Of a DNA stretch of 64,000 bases, positions 31,252 to 42,618 are shown piece after piece; position 1 is the first letter of the stretch, and the number at the start of each line of letters is the position of its first letter. The stretch comes from Eutreptiella sp. 'Long Island Sound 2002'. Taxonomy: Eukaryota; Euglenozoa; Euglenophyceae; Eutreptiales; Eutreptiaceae. The stretch spans positions 83,861,918 to 83,925,917 of the forward strand of contig OZ038382.1 of NCBI GenBank assembly GCA_964036045.1, given 5' to 3'. The notes beneath the pieces are model-generated. The model saw only the letters and a program-made list of their open reading frames with translations, made no database searches and was not told the DNA's origin. Made by a program: the position numbers and the translations under genes.

Positions 31252-32550
31252 CTAGAGTCGGCTTCCCGCAGCCCCTTCCAGCTGCGATCCGCCAGGACTT
31301 TGTCCACCACGTTGCTGGGCTTTGAGTTCCTCCAACGTCCTCAACATGTCCTCGGCAACCTCCTCGATCAACCTCACTCGTCGGTCTTGGCTAGGTCCAC
31401 CACCATAGCCTCTTCCTCCGCCTTTCCCTTGACCTTTGCCTTGGCCTTTTCCCCCGTCTCCGCCCTTCGCCTTCCAATCGGTAATCCGCTGCTCCTTGGG
31501 CTTCTTCTCGGGGTGGGCGGCGAAATAGGCCTTCTTGTCCGCCTCATACACCTTGCACTGACTGTGGTGGTGTGCATGGTTGTTTCCCTTGCCATAACAG
31601 ACCCAGCACCCGTCGTGCTGAGACCTGTACTCCCGGAACGAGAGCGGTCGGTTCCCGATCCTCCTTGGCTCATTGCCCTTCTTGGGTCCCACCCGGCTCC
31701 TTCTGGACCGATCCTGCCCATGGTCCCTCACGTTGTGCGCCACAAACGCGACGAAGTGGGCCTCCTCGTGATCCTCCCGGGACCAGGTCCAGTGGTCTTG
31801 GCCACTTCGACTACCATTCTCCGCGGAGTTGGCCGTGTCCTCCTGGATCCCCTGATGATGGCGGTCTTCTCGGTGGCCTCGTTGTCCATGACCATGTCGA
31901 TCTTGCACGTGGGCCTCGTTCTTTGCATTGAGTTTCAACTCCACCGTGATGTACTTCACGATCTCGTCCAGGCTCATGCGGGCGAAGATGACCTGCATCC
32001 TCAGCGGCTCCCCGCGCCTCCACTCCACGTTGTTGAGGCGCAGCAACCTTTGCCCCATGGTGTCTCCAAATGACTCCACGTACACGGCGTTCTTCAGTCC
32101 CAACATCCGGTTGGGCTCGCCCAGGTTCCTCCTGAAGAACTCCATAATACCCGCTTGGGTATCCTCCGCCGCCATGATCCTCACCGCGACCCGCTTCTTG
32201 GCTCACTTCTTTTCCTCGTCCTCCACTCGCCTCTTCCAGTGGCCGGGGAGGACGTCCTTCAGCAAGTGACGGATCTCGCTGGACTCGTTCCAGTCCTCAA
32301 CCAGCTTGAGGCTCCGTCAGTACTTCCGCAGGTACCGGTTCCACTCCCGGACCCGCAACTCACCGCGGTCCAGCTGCAGCGGGATGGACCACAAGTCCTC
32401 CAGCTTCTGGTTCGGAGCGTCCACCCGCTCCTCATCCTCCAACCACTGGAGGCAGGCCTGCTCCGTACGGATCAGTCCTTCCCGGATGTGATCCCGCAGC
32501 TCCTCCTTCAGGTCCTGCGCCAGCCGGTGTGAAATGTCCGGCATACCCAC
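31252..32550 (-). pseudogene. Chromovirus gag, C-terminal part with zinc knuckle
   Basis: One frame from 32550 to the TAG at 31252-31254, broken by TGA at 32317-32319 and TGA at 32203-32205; reading on in frame after each gives credible protein. It includes capsid-like helices (LAQDLKEELRDHIREGLIRT), QVIFARMSLDEIVKYIT, a CWVCYGKGNNHAHHHSQC zinc-knuckle-like site near 31600, and a Gly/Lys-rich GKGQGKGQGKGGGRG run. The terminal TAG is in frame with the protease part of pol, so it may be a natural readthrough stop, whereas the two TGA codons look like decay. Confidence 0.8.
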
Positions 32551-34145
32551 TTGTCCCGCGGCGCTCCCGGCATCTCACCGACGACCTCCTCGGCAAAGTC
32601 CTCCCAATCCAGGATGAAGTCATGTAGGTTGCAGGGTTTGCCATCGTAGTAGGGGATTTTGATTCCCCTGAGGTCGTCAATCCTGATGGCGTCTCCGACG
32701 TCCCCAGCCACCACTCCACCGAGACGGATACCACCTGTGGCCGGGGGGTGTGAGTACACTCCCCGTACATCCCTCTCCTTCATGGAGTGCGGTCCAGTTG
32801 GGCCTGAACCCATGGGGTTTGGAATGCGGGAAGGACTGGCTCCATCGGCCATCCATATCCCCGTATTGGGGTCCTTCGCCCACAGGTTTCCGCCTGGATG
32901 ACCTCGACCATGTCCGTCGGCGCTTCCCATGGTTCGCCCCTGCATGGTCTGGCTCTGGATCTCCTCTTCCGCATAAACTGCATGGGCAGTCGTAGTGATC
33001 GGTAGATCCTGGGCGGCGTGGGACATCTGTACCGTCAGACTCCTCGGGTCCGTGGTTACGTGCCCTTCCCGCATGGACCCAGCCGGTGCCGTGTGTTCCC
33101 CGAGCATTGTGGATTCGCTGAACATGGGAACAAACGGCAGCGCACCAGGGTCATCAAGCGGAGGCGCGTAGGGTGCCTCTCCCGGGCCGCCCATGGGTTT
33201 ATCCATGGCGCTCCGGAGGGTCTTAACCCGCTCCATCAGCTCTGCCGCTGCTGGCTTTGCCGGGAGCTCCGGACCCGAGGTGAGGGGCTGTTGCTCCTGT
33301 AGCCTCTTCAGGCATCCCGACATGTCCTCCACTAGGTGGAGGAGGCTGTCCACCACTCGCTACTGCTTCTGCAGGGCCAGCTCCAGATTCTCCCGGTACC
33401 GGTCCCGTTCCGCTCGCAGCTCCGCCATGTCTCTCTCCGCGGCCGACTGGTCATCCAGGATCCCGGCGACGTCCTCCTCTAGGCCGTCCTTCGCGTTGTC
33501 CAGGCTGTCGAGGCGGTGCACGATGGCGTCCATCCCCATCTTTGGGTACTTGCCCATGAGGAAGGACACGTGCTTGCAGTGACACTCAGCTTGCTTTCCA
33601 CCTGATCCGGCGCATCCCGCGGTTCTCGGCGCCTCGGACTCCTCCGCCATGGGTGTGTCGCCCATGCTGTCCCGCGTTGGCTCCGTGTGCCGGGCCACAG
33701 GCGCCGTTCTGGCTCTGGCGGGCCTCTCCAACGCCTCGGCGTCATGCTCCAGGCTGGGTTCTGGAGCCGTGTTCGCCCTTGTGGGCGGCCTGGCCGTCTC
33801 CTCCGACTCCGAAGGTTGCTCATAGGCTGTCCGATAGCCCTCGGAGTGCCCCTCGGAGTCCCACAGCCTGACCGGGCTGGGGTCCGTATCCATAGCCCCG
33901 GCGTCCCCTGCCGCGGGCTTGGGTGACCCGCGCTTCTGGTAGCGCCGGGCCCGTCCTCCACTGCTGCCTGAATGGCAGGTCTCCTCAGAGTCCTCCGCGG
34001 CGGAGCAGAGGTTGCATGCCTTTCGGCAGCGACGCTCACACATGGAGACCAGGTCCTCCATGTCAAGTCCTCCTCTCCCCGAACGTCGTACTTCTCTTCG
34101 GGCTTCCACTTCCGGCGTGGTCTCCACCGAGTCCACAATACGCAC
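32508..34145 (-). pseudogene. Chromovirus gag, N-terminal part
   Basis: Starts at ATG 34145 about 80 bases inside the 5' LTR/PBS. The first 261 codons are acidic and Ser/Pro-rich, with a Cys-rich block (CERRCRKACNLC near residue 37) and a C-terminal coiled coil (AERDMAELRAERDRYRENLE). TAG at 33360-33362 interrupts, then the same frame continues (VVDSLLHLVEDMSGCL) to about 32550, where a frameshift passes into the downstream gag frame. CAG or TGG to TAG by one transition would explain the stop. Assignment to gag rests on position and composition plus the zinc knuckle downstream. Confidence 0.75.
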
Positions 34146-34211
34146 CCGGGGCGTACTTGGGTGGGCTCATAAGGGCCCAAGTCCCCGGGTCGGCGGTAGG
34201 TAGGGGCAGCA

Positions 34212-34229
34212 GGTACCCCTCTGCTACCA
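34212..34229 (-). other. Primer-binding site, initiator-Met tRNA type
   Basis: Directly beside the 5' LTR, in element orientation TGGTAGCAGAGG. It begins with the universal TGG and resembles the usual TGGTA-x-CAGAG site complementary to the 3' end of initiator Met tRNA. Confidence 0.8.
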
Positions 34230-36585
34230 TAAAGAAGGTCCCTACCAGGACCGGCCCCCGCTGTGTGCCTTCCGCCTGTCACCCCTGCTGACTTGCTCCT
34301 GATCAACGATTGCATTTATCAAAATCCAGGGTCCAAAAACGAAAAATATAGATAATCCAATCCTCCTTCAACCCTGAACAGCAATCAGATCCCACAAATA
34401 CAGCAATAACCCGATCCACAATCCAATCCACACTGCGGGCTTCCGTTCAGCACACCGGTCGTCCCACGGTGGCGGGCATGTACAAGAATTGCAGCAAAGA
34501 GGAAGGCCCTGAAATTGGCATATGAACACAAATAAGGCAAATGTGAGGACGGATAGTAACATACACAATCACTGCCATGTACCCTTCGTTCCTTGGACTC
34601 AAGACCTTTCCTTGACTCACCACTGTGATGCCTTGAACCAGGTCCAAGTGCATGGCTAAGTTACATGTGTCACAAGTCACTACATAACCCCTAAACAGTG
34701 TTCACTCCCAAGCCTCTAAATACTAGCCCAATAAGGAAGGTGGCGTGTCATGGCCTAGAGTGGCACTCAGGACCATGCCTTACCCTGACATATACTTGGT
34801 TGGACTTGGAGTCGAATGGGCTTGGAGATATGCCCCATGAGTTTGAACTCATAACATGCCAAAAACTGCCAATTCACACCATATTGGCCATATATCAAAT
34901 ATATGCTCAAAATTGAAGTTACCACTTATCCGAAGGCTCAAAACATGCATGGAATCGAAGTCTAGTATTCATGGAGGATAGAGACCAAACGTCAATGCCC
35001 ATGTACATCCCCACTTTACCCTCGAAACCCCTTCGGATATGGGCGCCACGCACCGCCCAAGTCAGCCCATGATCTTGAGACCAATTCTTGTAATCCTTCG
35101 TGCGCCAAGCCAAATGGAGTACGCGATCCGGCATATGGTGGTGTTCAACTCCAAAGCATATGCCAACATATGAACAACATACCATGGTTCGAGTCTCCAT
35201 AGGGTTCTTGCTGTTTGCCGACCAGGTAAGTACACAAAACTCAAAAATGAGCAAAAATTGAGGTCAAAAACATGAAAATATGTCCAAATACAAAATTGTC
35301 ATGATAGTATATCTCTATGCTCACCCATGATATCCGCTCATGGTTCAATACACAAATGATTGGAACCATTTGCGAACAATTCCCCCACTTGGATCCCCAA
35401 TCGGGCGCATGGAGATACCTTCGCCACTCATATCTACATGCCCCATGAAAATGGGAGTGCACTCATGGATCTCTTTGCCAAACATACCATGAGCAATACA
35501 TACGCGGTAGACTTAGTCTAGCGCTTTGAATTCCACGATTGGGACATGGGCAAAGCCCTTGTCACGTGTGGCTCTCCATCTCTTCGGCCACACGAAGATA
35601 TATAACATGGGCTTGAGCATATCAAGACATATACTACCAATATCACACATATCCCTTAAAATTGGCTCCCACCATGGTATGCCATGCCCCTCCATGGTCA
35701 TAACTTTGGGTACAATGGACGTGGGAACCGAAGGAAAGATGCTATGCCACCGCAAGACTCATGCGCTACACTCGAAAGTCCTAATATCAAGTCCGGACAC
35801 ATGGTCAACAAGTTATAAACAAGTTTCTACTATGTTGACCATGATCCTATGATACAACGAGTGTGTATGACGACCTAAGGTGTTGGACCCTACTAAAAAT
35901 AAGTTGAGACTTAGGCAATTGCAACGCAACATTCCTTATTCTCTTTCCTCGCACTCACGCGTAAGTATGGCCCTTCAAAGTGGTCCCACGAATCACTTTT
36001 GTTTCCCTTATATCTCCAAGTCAAATGGGTGGCCAATATAAGGGAAACCTGATTTGGGCATAGGGAAAAGAGTATGACCACTCGAAGAAGACCAAATCAA
36101 GTGCGGCGATGTCGAAGTCGAAAATCCGATTTCGACATCGCGAAAAATTCAGATTAAAATTTCGAGTGCATATTTCGAAAATTGCGGAAGCAACGAACCC
36201 TTTACTGATGAAATCTGACCCTTCATCGGGGTTTCCGCCAAAATATCTGGAAATAACAGTTAACCAATCGGTTACCGCAAAATCGCGAGCCAACTGACAG
36301 TCGCCAATACATTGACCATCAGAACGGAAGGCGGAGAAATTACGGAAACATTATGATAAAAAAACCCTGTTGATTCCTTATATTCTGATATACAAATCTC
36401 AGCAGGCGGCGCCTCGGTACTGAATATGGCCGCTCATAGCCGGAATGGCCAAACCTATCACACTATCACATCGGGTTAGGTCAGGTGGATGGGAGAGTAT
36501 GATATCAGCCAATGGCGGCTTGCCGGCACATAGATACACACCCCAAGTGACCCAAAGATGGCCACGGGGGTCCGAACCGGCTTCA
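34230..36585 (-). repeat. 5' LTR of the chromovirus (2356 bp)
   Basis: Pair of 23432-25788. In element orientation it runs from TGAAGCC (plus 36585) to CTTTA (plus 34230). The ORFs inside are shared with the other LTR and not considered genes. Confidence 0.95.
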
Positions 36586-36589
36586 ATGG

Positions 36590-37640
36590 GGTAAGGATGT
36601 TCAATACAAGGTGGTTTCTTCTAATCCAATTAGAAAGGGAGCTTTTGGCCGGAAGTCTTTGATTTTGCAGCATGAAGATGACCTTTATTAAGCTATTCCA
36701 GCGATTGCTTTAGGTGAGAGTCCGGAGCCGGAGTCTACCCCTTCTTTAACCCCAAGTCCTAACCTTGTAGTTCCCATTGTGTCTACCATTGTTTTGGCCA
36801 CCTCTTCTTCATCTTCACCTTCCGTTTCCAATTCCTTGAATGCAAATTCGTTGCCTACCAACGAGGTTGATGAGGCAAGTGAGACCGAAACGGCAACGCG
36901 GTATCCACAAACGCTTTCCGTGATGAAGCTCTTTTTTCAGTTGCAAAAGGAAATGAAGACGAAGGAATCCGAATTTGTTGCGTATTGTAACAAGCATTTG
37001 CGACCCCTTTTTTGCCCGCTTGGTAATGATTTGAAGTGTCAAACGGTGCAAACTTGGAGGTTGAAAACCATCCCGGCCAAGGAAAAGAAATTGTTAGAGG
37101 AGGCGGCCAAACCCAATCCCAAGAAAGGTAGGGCAAAACGGACACATGCCATCGGAGACTTCACCCATCATTACAATTGCTGTGTGTCGCACGGTACGCT
37201 TCTTCGAATTGCGTCAATGGTTGTGAGTCACTCCCAAGCGGGCCTCCCCTTGACACGTGCCATCATTCAGCCATTAGTGGTGGCTTATTTAGATTCCGTG
37301 AATGAGAACACATAGAGGCCTAAGCAGTCATTGTACTACTTCTTTTGCCGCAAGATTGGGTTTTCATGGCGCCGTGTTAGCAAAGCTCAAGGAACCCTCC
37401 CCGATGATTTTGAGGAGATTCAGCGAACCTTTTTGTTGCCCTTGGTATATGTGTGTGCTTTGCACCACATTCCAGCGGAGTTGGTTGTGAATGCTGACGA
37501 AACCGGGGTTCTTCTTGTACCCGTAGAGGATAATATTTAGAACTACGTGACCAAGTTGCATGACGATTACATTCGGCCCCAAATTGAACAGTTGAGTTGT
37601 CGCCGAACACAAAAATGGATCCTCTTGTGGGACGGGCGGG
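36590..37640 (+). pseudogene. pogo-like transposase, central segment with first catalytic Asp
   Basis: Same frame as the segment ending at 23431. It contains a Ser/Pro-rich linker, a helical DNA-binding-like part (MKLFFQLQKEMKTKESEF), GLPLTRAIIQPLVVAYL, a YFFCRKIGFSWRRVSKAQ block, and NADETGV with the first catalytic Asp at 37496-37498, typical of pogo/Tigger/Jerky-type DDE_1 transposases. In-frame stops: TAA 36689-36691, TAG 37313-37315, TAG 37538-37540, each with credible protein on both sides. After about 37640 the frame is lost in G-rich sequence. The third stop sits where a Trp is common in the family, and TGG to TAG is one change. Confidence 0.8.
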
Positions 37641-37669
37641 TTCCGGTCAGTGGGGGGTAGGCGGTGGGG

Positions 37670-37800
37670 GCGTGGGGGGGGGGGGGCTCTAGCCGCCCAG
37701 CCACCCAGCCACCCAGCCGCCCAGCCACCCAGCCACCCAGCCGCCCAGCCACCCAGCCACCCAGCCACCTTGTCACCTAGCCACCCAACCGTCTAGCCAC
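37670..37800 (+). repeat. G-run and CCAGCCAC minisatellite
   Basis: A run of 14 or so G follows GGTGGGGGCGT, then many copies of an 8-base unit CCAGCCAC/CCAGCCGC. A similar G-run followed by CGCCCAGCCGCGG occurs at 42880-42935, on the other side of the block that splits the transposase gene. Confidence 0.85.
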
Positions 37801-38220
37801 CATATTGTGTTGGGCCTTGCACTGTTGCATTTTGCCTCTTTGCCTTTGTTCTCAAGATTACATGATGATGATGTGTCTCTCCAGCAGGTATTGGTACAAT
37901 TTCCATGCACCTACATTTGTCATGTTTGTGCAATTAGGTAATTAGGTAATTAGTTTATTAGTGGCATTATGCATCGGGATGTATTTATGGGATTTTTGGT
38001 CCAATTGCACAATCACCAACACAACTGCCGTTGCAGTGTGTTGTAACATTTTTCCACAGTTGGTGCATAATTAGGCATCTGTTTCAATTGGGCGTTTGGT
38101 TTAATGAGTAGTGCATGCTGCATGCTAACAAGGTCTATTCCGTGCAATGTCCCTTTTTGTGCTGTGTTATCCACCTTTTTCTTAATTTTTTCCACGTCAT
38201 TTTGATTGGTCCCATTTTAG
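37800..38220. other. No gene recognised
   Basis: A/T-rich spacer within the block inserted into the pogo-like gene. It ends in CCCATTTTAG (38211-38220), a plausible splice acceptor for the frame that follows. Confidence 0.35.
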
Positions 38221-39426
38221 GTTTTTCTATCGAATGCGTGATAACTTGTCATTTGCCCACGTACGAGCAAAAGCGCGTGCGGCTACGTGCCCGGGGCTGA
38301 ACTTCTGGGAGAAGTCGTGCAACGGCAAGGCATTTGTGCTGCGGACAATTGGTGTGCACGCTTGGTTGGCTGAACTCATTTGGGACAAATATTGCCAACC
38401 TTTTCTCCTGCCCCGTGTCACACTTTACTGCGTTTTGGTTTGGATGAAGCAACATCCATTTTCTTGGATGATCTTGATAGCGGCTTGGGTGAAACAACTG
38501 CACATGTGACACGCAGCAACTCGACCTCTAGCTCTAGCTCAAGCTCTAGCTCTAGCCCAACCGCATGCATGGCACCACCACCACCACCACCACAGCCGGT
38601 TGCCCCAATGCAACCACCTACAGGTTCCAGCTCAACCAGGCCTCTCCCCATCCCATCCCGCGCCTCAACCGCATCCGTTGCAAAGCCACATGCGGTTGCA
38701 CCCATGCAACCACCCGTGTTCCCCGTTGTCACACCTAACCCATTAAAAAGGATCGAGGAATTGGACCTTACATGGTCATCCAATCCATTTCAAACGGACA
38801 CGGATAAGGCTGTCAAGTTACAAGAGGAGTACATCAAGCAATTTAGGAAGCACCCATCCCTCGGATACACCGGCACCCCTGCAAAGGCCAAGCTTCAAGC
38901 CGCCAAAGTGGCAGCGCAAAGTTTTGCCACGCCCATTTTTGGAAAGGGGAAGAAGGATAAAATGCGGTATGGGCTCAAAAAGCATGTGTGTAGGGGTAGC
39001 ACACCCCAAGGGGAGGAGTACGATGATGACATGGGGGAGTTGATATGTAAAAAGCATAAGAAAGAGCAAAAGCGAGTGCCAACCAATACAATTTTTGATC
39101 AAATGCTCACATACCCCGACCCGGAGGACAACCGGCTCCGTATGGCCATTTCTATTTTTCAAAAGCGAGCAAAGGAGACAAGGTTTAACATCACAATTCG
39201 CTGTCTCCGGTTGCGGGAGGAAAAAGAGGATGGGTCTGCGGTGCTTGAGTGGGATGGAGGTAATATCGTTCCTTATTGTTCGGGTGAAAAGGAAATTATC
39301 CCCCATTCCATGGATGGGAGGGGGTACTATGTTGTTGATGTTGAGACGTATCAGGAGGTCACTGCTGATGACGAGGGCTCGGTGTATGGAGATGGAGAGG
39401 AGGAGGGCACTGTGGTAGAGGCATAG
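38221..39426 (+). CDS. Uncharacterised ORF in the block between pogo Asp1 and Asp2
   Basis: Two consecutive protein-like frames. The first (from about 38221 after a TTTTAG acceptor-like site) has LNFWEKSCNGKAFVLRTIG and HAWLAELIWDKYCQPFLLPR. The second, open to TAG at 39424-39426, has RFGLDEATSIFLDDLDSG, a Ser homopolymer from a 6-base repeat (38520-38560), Pro/Gln runs, then a globular-looking part with GYTGTPAKAKLQAAKVAAQ, a KKHKKEQKR basic patch, IFQKRAKETRFNITIRCLRL and an acidic tail. The change of frame near 38400-38430 is either an intron or a frameshift. No known domain is apparent. It may be the cargo or second gene of another element, or a captured gene. Confidence 0.5.
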
Positions 39427-39548
39427 CCATAGTCCCATATTTGCACCCTCTTTTGTCACGATATATCCTTTTCACCCCTATTTCACTTTCGCATGGTAGC
39501 CCGTTGTTTGGAGCTCCTCTTCACAACAATGCAATATGACACATTGAT

Positions 39549-40122
39549 TGTACCGTGGACAGAGCCCACCTCAGGCCTCAGTCCACAGAAAGGATTCCCG
39601 CGCGCGTGCAGAACGCTAACATACACGCGCACAGACAGACTTTGCTGAGGTACAGACCCAGAGAAAGAGTTTTCGAATCGGATTTTCTGTCAGTATTTAG
39701 GCATAAATGATATTACACGTGTTGAGATAATTTGTACGGCTAGATCGACCTGAGTGACAAGTGACGAGATATATTTGTTTTGCATCATGTTTTCAAATGC
39801 GAATTGCTCAGTGAGTCATATGCATGCATCATACAAGATTTCAGAATATTTTGCATGCATTGTAACAAGACCTTGAACTCATGTGCCATTTATTCACTTG
39901 TCTCTCTTTTAGAATGGACCTCATGTGCCGGACGCTTAGTATCTTCGTAAGTTTGTAATATTGTTTCATTGTGTTTGTGTGTGGGCTTGTGTGTCTTGCA
40001 TCTTGCGTGCCTATGGGATAAAGTTTTCTTTTTCTTGCATTTTAAAGTGTTTTTCAAGTGAAATTTCCAACCAAGTTTTAAGCAATTATTCTCCAATATA
40101 CGACAAAGCCCATTACAGTACA
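39549..40122 (+). repeat. 5' LTR of the deletion derivative (574 bp)
   Basis: Identical or nearly so to 42057-42613 apart from a 17-base stretch near 39789-39805 that the right LTR lacks. TG...CA ends with five-base inverted termini. Confidence 0.95.
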
Positions 40123-41385
40123 CGTCTGACCCATAAATGTGCGAAGGTGGCTAAGCACTGTCCCGTATGCCAGGCAACATAGCCCCTGAATCAGCGCAGA
40201 CGTGGACATCTGGAACCCCACCCTGTGCCTGACCGAGTGATAGGTAGCGTATGCCTTGATCTGTTTGAGTTGTCACCTGTAGTTGATGATGAGGGTACCA
40301 CGTGGGATGGTGTACTGCTCTGCACTGACCGGCTCAGTGGATACATGATTGGGAAGCCGATCTGTTTCAAGGGACTGACAGGGGAGAAGGCGGCAAAAAT
40401 TCTGCTGGACGCCTGGGAAAGTTTTTTTGACGTTCCCACTGAGCTGACCACGGACCGGGAACCAAAATTTTTGTCCGCCTGGTTTTCCACAATTTGTGCG
40501 GGGCTGGGAATCAATGTGGCATATTCCCAGGCCTACAGGCACCAGGAGAACGGCAGGGCGGAGGTGGCCAACAAAAATGTGTTGAACACACTCCGCAAGA
40601 TGCGGGCGTCGGTCGGTGATACAGTGCAGGGTGAGTCTTGGTTTGCCGCACTTCGTGCTAGGATTTGTAACCACAATCAGCGCGTGGATCGTGAGTTGGG
40701 GCTGAGTCCACAAGAAATCCTGACGGGGCGAGCACGTTTGGGACCCACACCATGTCTCCCACCAGTGCGTGAATGCGTTGGTGCTTCAGAGTGGCTTGCC
40801 TCCATGCGTGATATGGACCTGTTGGCCAAGCAACATGTCCATTCACGGCAGGTGGCCATGCGGGCGCGATATGATGCCTCCCGTGATAAGCCACATCACT
40901 TTGAAGTGGGTGACCGTGTTTGGGTTCGCTATGAGCGCAAGGTGGGCGATAATAAGTTGGGGCCGTACTGGCTGGGACCAGCGGTCGTTCGCGAACGACT
41001 TGGACGTAAAACCTTTTTGGTATCCGTTAGTGATACCAAGTCCGAGGAACATAGCGTCTCGGACTTAAAGCCATACTATCCGGCCTTGCAGGGTGATTCT
41101 ATGCCTCTGTATTGGAGTAGGCAATACATAGTGCGACCCAAAAAGTCTCCATCCATGGAGTACTTGGTGTCAAAAATTTTGGGCCATGAGACCCGAGTCT
41201 GCAAGTCCACGGGGGTGGAAAAGCTTTATTTCCGGGTCCGATGGCAGGGTTTTGGTCCCAAGGACGACACTTGGGAGCCGGCAGAAAATTTTCTGCCCGG
41301 GTATAGTCTGCCATGGGTCCGGTATTGTGTGGACCAGGGCATTGCTATGGACTTGAAGCAATGCCTGCCCTGTAGCAGTCACTGA
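40123..41385 (+). CDS. Integrase with chromodomain (chromoviral), 5'-truncated
   Basis: The frame enters from the deletion junction with CAKVAKHCPVCQAT (the end of the HHCC zinc finger), meets TAG at 40180-40182, and continues from the Met at 40225 for 386 codons. The catalytic core has Asp12, Asp77 and Glu113 of that ORF (LDLFELS, TTDREPKFLSAW, ENGRAEVANK), with 35 residues between the last two, the canonical DD35E spacing. The C-terminal part holds a chromodomain at about 311-367 (EYLVSKILGHE ... YFRVRWQGFG ... TWEPAENFLPGY). The integrase joins element DNA to the target, and the chromodomain steers insertion to modified histones. The triad is intact, but the upstream TAG and deletion remove the polyprotein context. 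Confidence 0.92.
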
Positions 41386-42043
41386 TGTATGAGTGTGGTG
41401 AGTGTGATGCGTTTTTTGGATAGCCAGGGCATGCTGCCCCCCCCCCCCCCACTGATGCCTACCTACAGTAACGTAAGAGGACACGATGACGCAGGGACAC
41501 ATTCTTGCCGCTGCCCTGTCGTACCCTGAGTTCTAGCACTGCACTGCATGGGTGGCTGCACGTCTATTTTTTCTCCAACCATTGGCAGGTTGGCCACAGC
41601 ATGGTTCGTTTGGTGTCTATTTTTTCCCCCATGTTGTGGGATGCCACCCTGGTGTACCCCCACAGTGCTGTGTTATTATCGTGTCCTGGTGACACTGTGG
41701 TCATGTGTTCTGTCTTACCCTGCACCCTCCATCCCTGTCTTTGCTCCCAGATCACTGATTCCTGCACGTCTCCATCTCCATTGTGCTCCCAGATCATTAA
41801 TTATTGATTGCTGTACGTCTCCATTGCCTTGCCTCCCCCTGGGTTTCTCTGCAGTTTTTGTTTTGTTTCCCCGCCCAGCAGAGATCACTTTTTTTTTCTG
41901 CAACCCATTACCGATTCGAGTTGGCGCCAGCTGTTACAGGCGCCCCCCCTATCTCAGGTCCTGCTTACCTCAGTGTTCCTGTCTGCAACCGAAAACACAA
42001 AAAAAAAACGTTGTTACATCTTCACAACATTTTTTTTTGAACC
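41386..42043 (+). other. 3' untranslated region of the deletion derivative
   Basis: C/T-rich, with a C12 run near 41440 and simple pyrimidine stretches. No second gene is visible; the 202-codon frame at 41548-42156 runs into the LTR and is a shadow. Confidence 0.5.
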
Positions 42044-42056
42044 CCAAGGAGGGGAG
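42044..42056 (+). other. Polypurine tract
   Basis: AAGGAGGGGAG immediately before the TG of the right LTR. Confidence 0.85.
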
Positions 42057-42613
42057 TGTACCGTGGACAGAGCCCACCTCAGGCCTCAGTCCACAGAAAG
42101 GATTCCCGCGCGCGTGCAGAACGCTAACATACACGCGCACAGACAGACTTTGCTGAGGTACAGACCCAGAGAAAGAGTTTTCGAATCGGATTTTCTGTCA
42201 GTATTTAGGCATAAATGATATTACACGTGTTGAGATAATTTGTACGGCTAGATCGACCTGAGTGACAAGTGACGAGATATATTTGTTTTGCATCATGCTC
42301 AGTGAGTCATATGCATGCATCATACAAGATTTCAGAATATTTTGCATGCATTGTAACAAGAGCTTGAACTCATGTGCCATTTATTCACTTGTCTCTCTTT
42401 TAGAATGGACCTCATGTGCCGGACGCTTAGTATCTTCGTAAGTTTGTAATATTGTTTCATTGTGTTTGTGTGTGGGCTTGTGTGTCTTGCATCTTGCGTG
42501 CCTATGGGATAAAGTTTTCTTTTTCTTGCATTTTAAAGTGTTTTTCAAGTGAAATTTCCAACCAAGTTTTAAGCAATTATTCTCCAATATACGACAAAGC
42601 CCATTACAGTACA
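42057..42613 (+). repeat. 3' LTR of the deletion derivative (557 bp)
   Basis: Pair of 39549-40122. It lacks the 17-base segment around 42297 present in the left copy. Confidence 0.95.
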
Positions 42614-42618
42614 TTGAT

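Larger units (their letters stand above)
23432..36585 (-). mobile_element. Chromovirus (Ty3/gypsy LTR retrotransposon), 13.15 kb
   Basis: Minus orientation. Two LTRs (23432-25788 and 34230-36585) enclose an internal region of about 8.4 kb coding gag, aspartic protease, an extra domain, RT, RNase H, integrase and chromodomain. The target-site duplication is ATGG (23428-23431 and 36586-36589). The LTR ends read TGAAG...CTTTA in element orientation. A primer-binding site lies next to the 5' LTR and a polypurine tract next to the 3' LTR. The LTRs differ at scattered sites only, so insertion is fairly recent, yet the coding frame already has several breaks. It disrupts the pogo-like transposase gene. 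Confidence 0.95.
39549..42613 (+). mobile_element. Chromovirus deletion derivative (3.07 kb)
   Basis: LTRs at 39549-40122 and 42057-42613 begin TGTAC and end GTACA. Target-site duplication TTGAT (39544-39548 and 42614-42618). A polypurine tract precedes the right LTR. The internal region begins directly in the integrase zinc-finger coding sequence, so primer site, gag, protease, RT and RNase H are missing. The only coding left is integrase with chromodomain. Such a copy could move only with help from an intact relative and may not be able to without a primer site. It is not closely related to the 13-kb chromovirus: the integrase sequences differ widely. Confidence 0.93.

Noticed and set aside
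30973-32073. 366-codon plus frame opposite gag
   Set aside because: Antisense of the gag C-terminus; Leu/Val/Pro-rich complement with no domain.
41438-41452. C12 run as a possible frameshift or regulatory site in the small chromovirus
   Set aside because: It lies after the integrase stop in untranslated sequence; homopolymers of this kind are common in the window.
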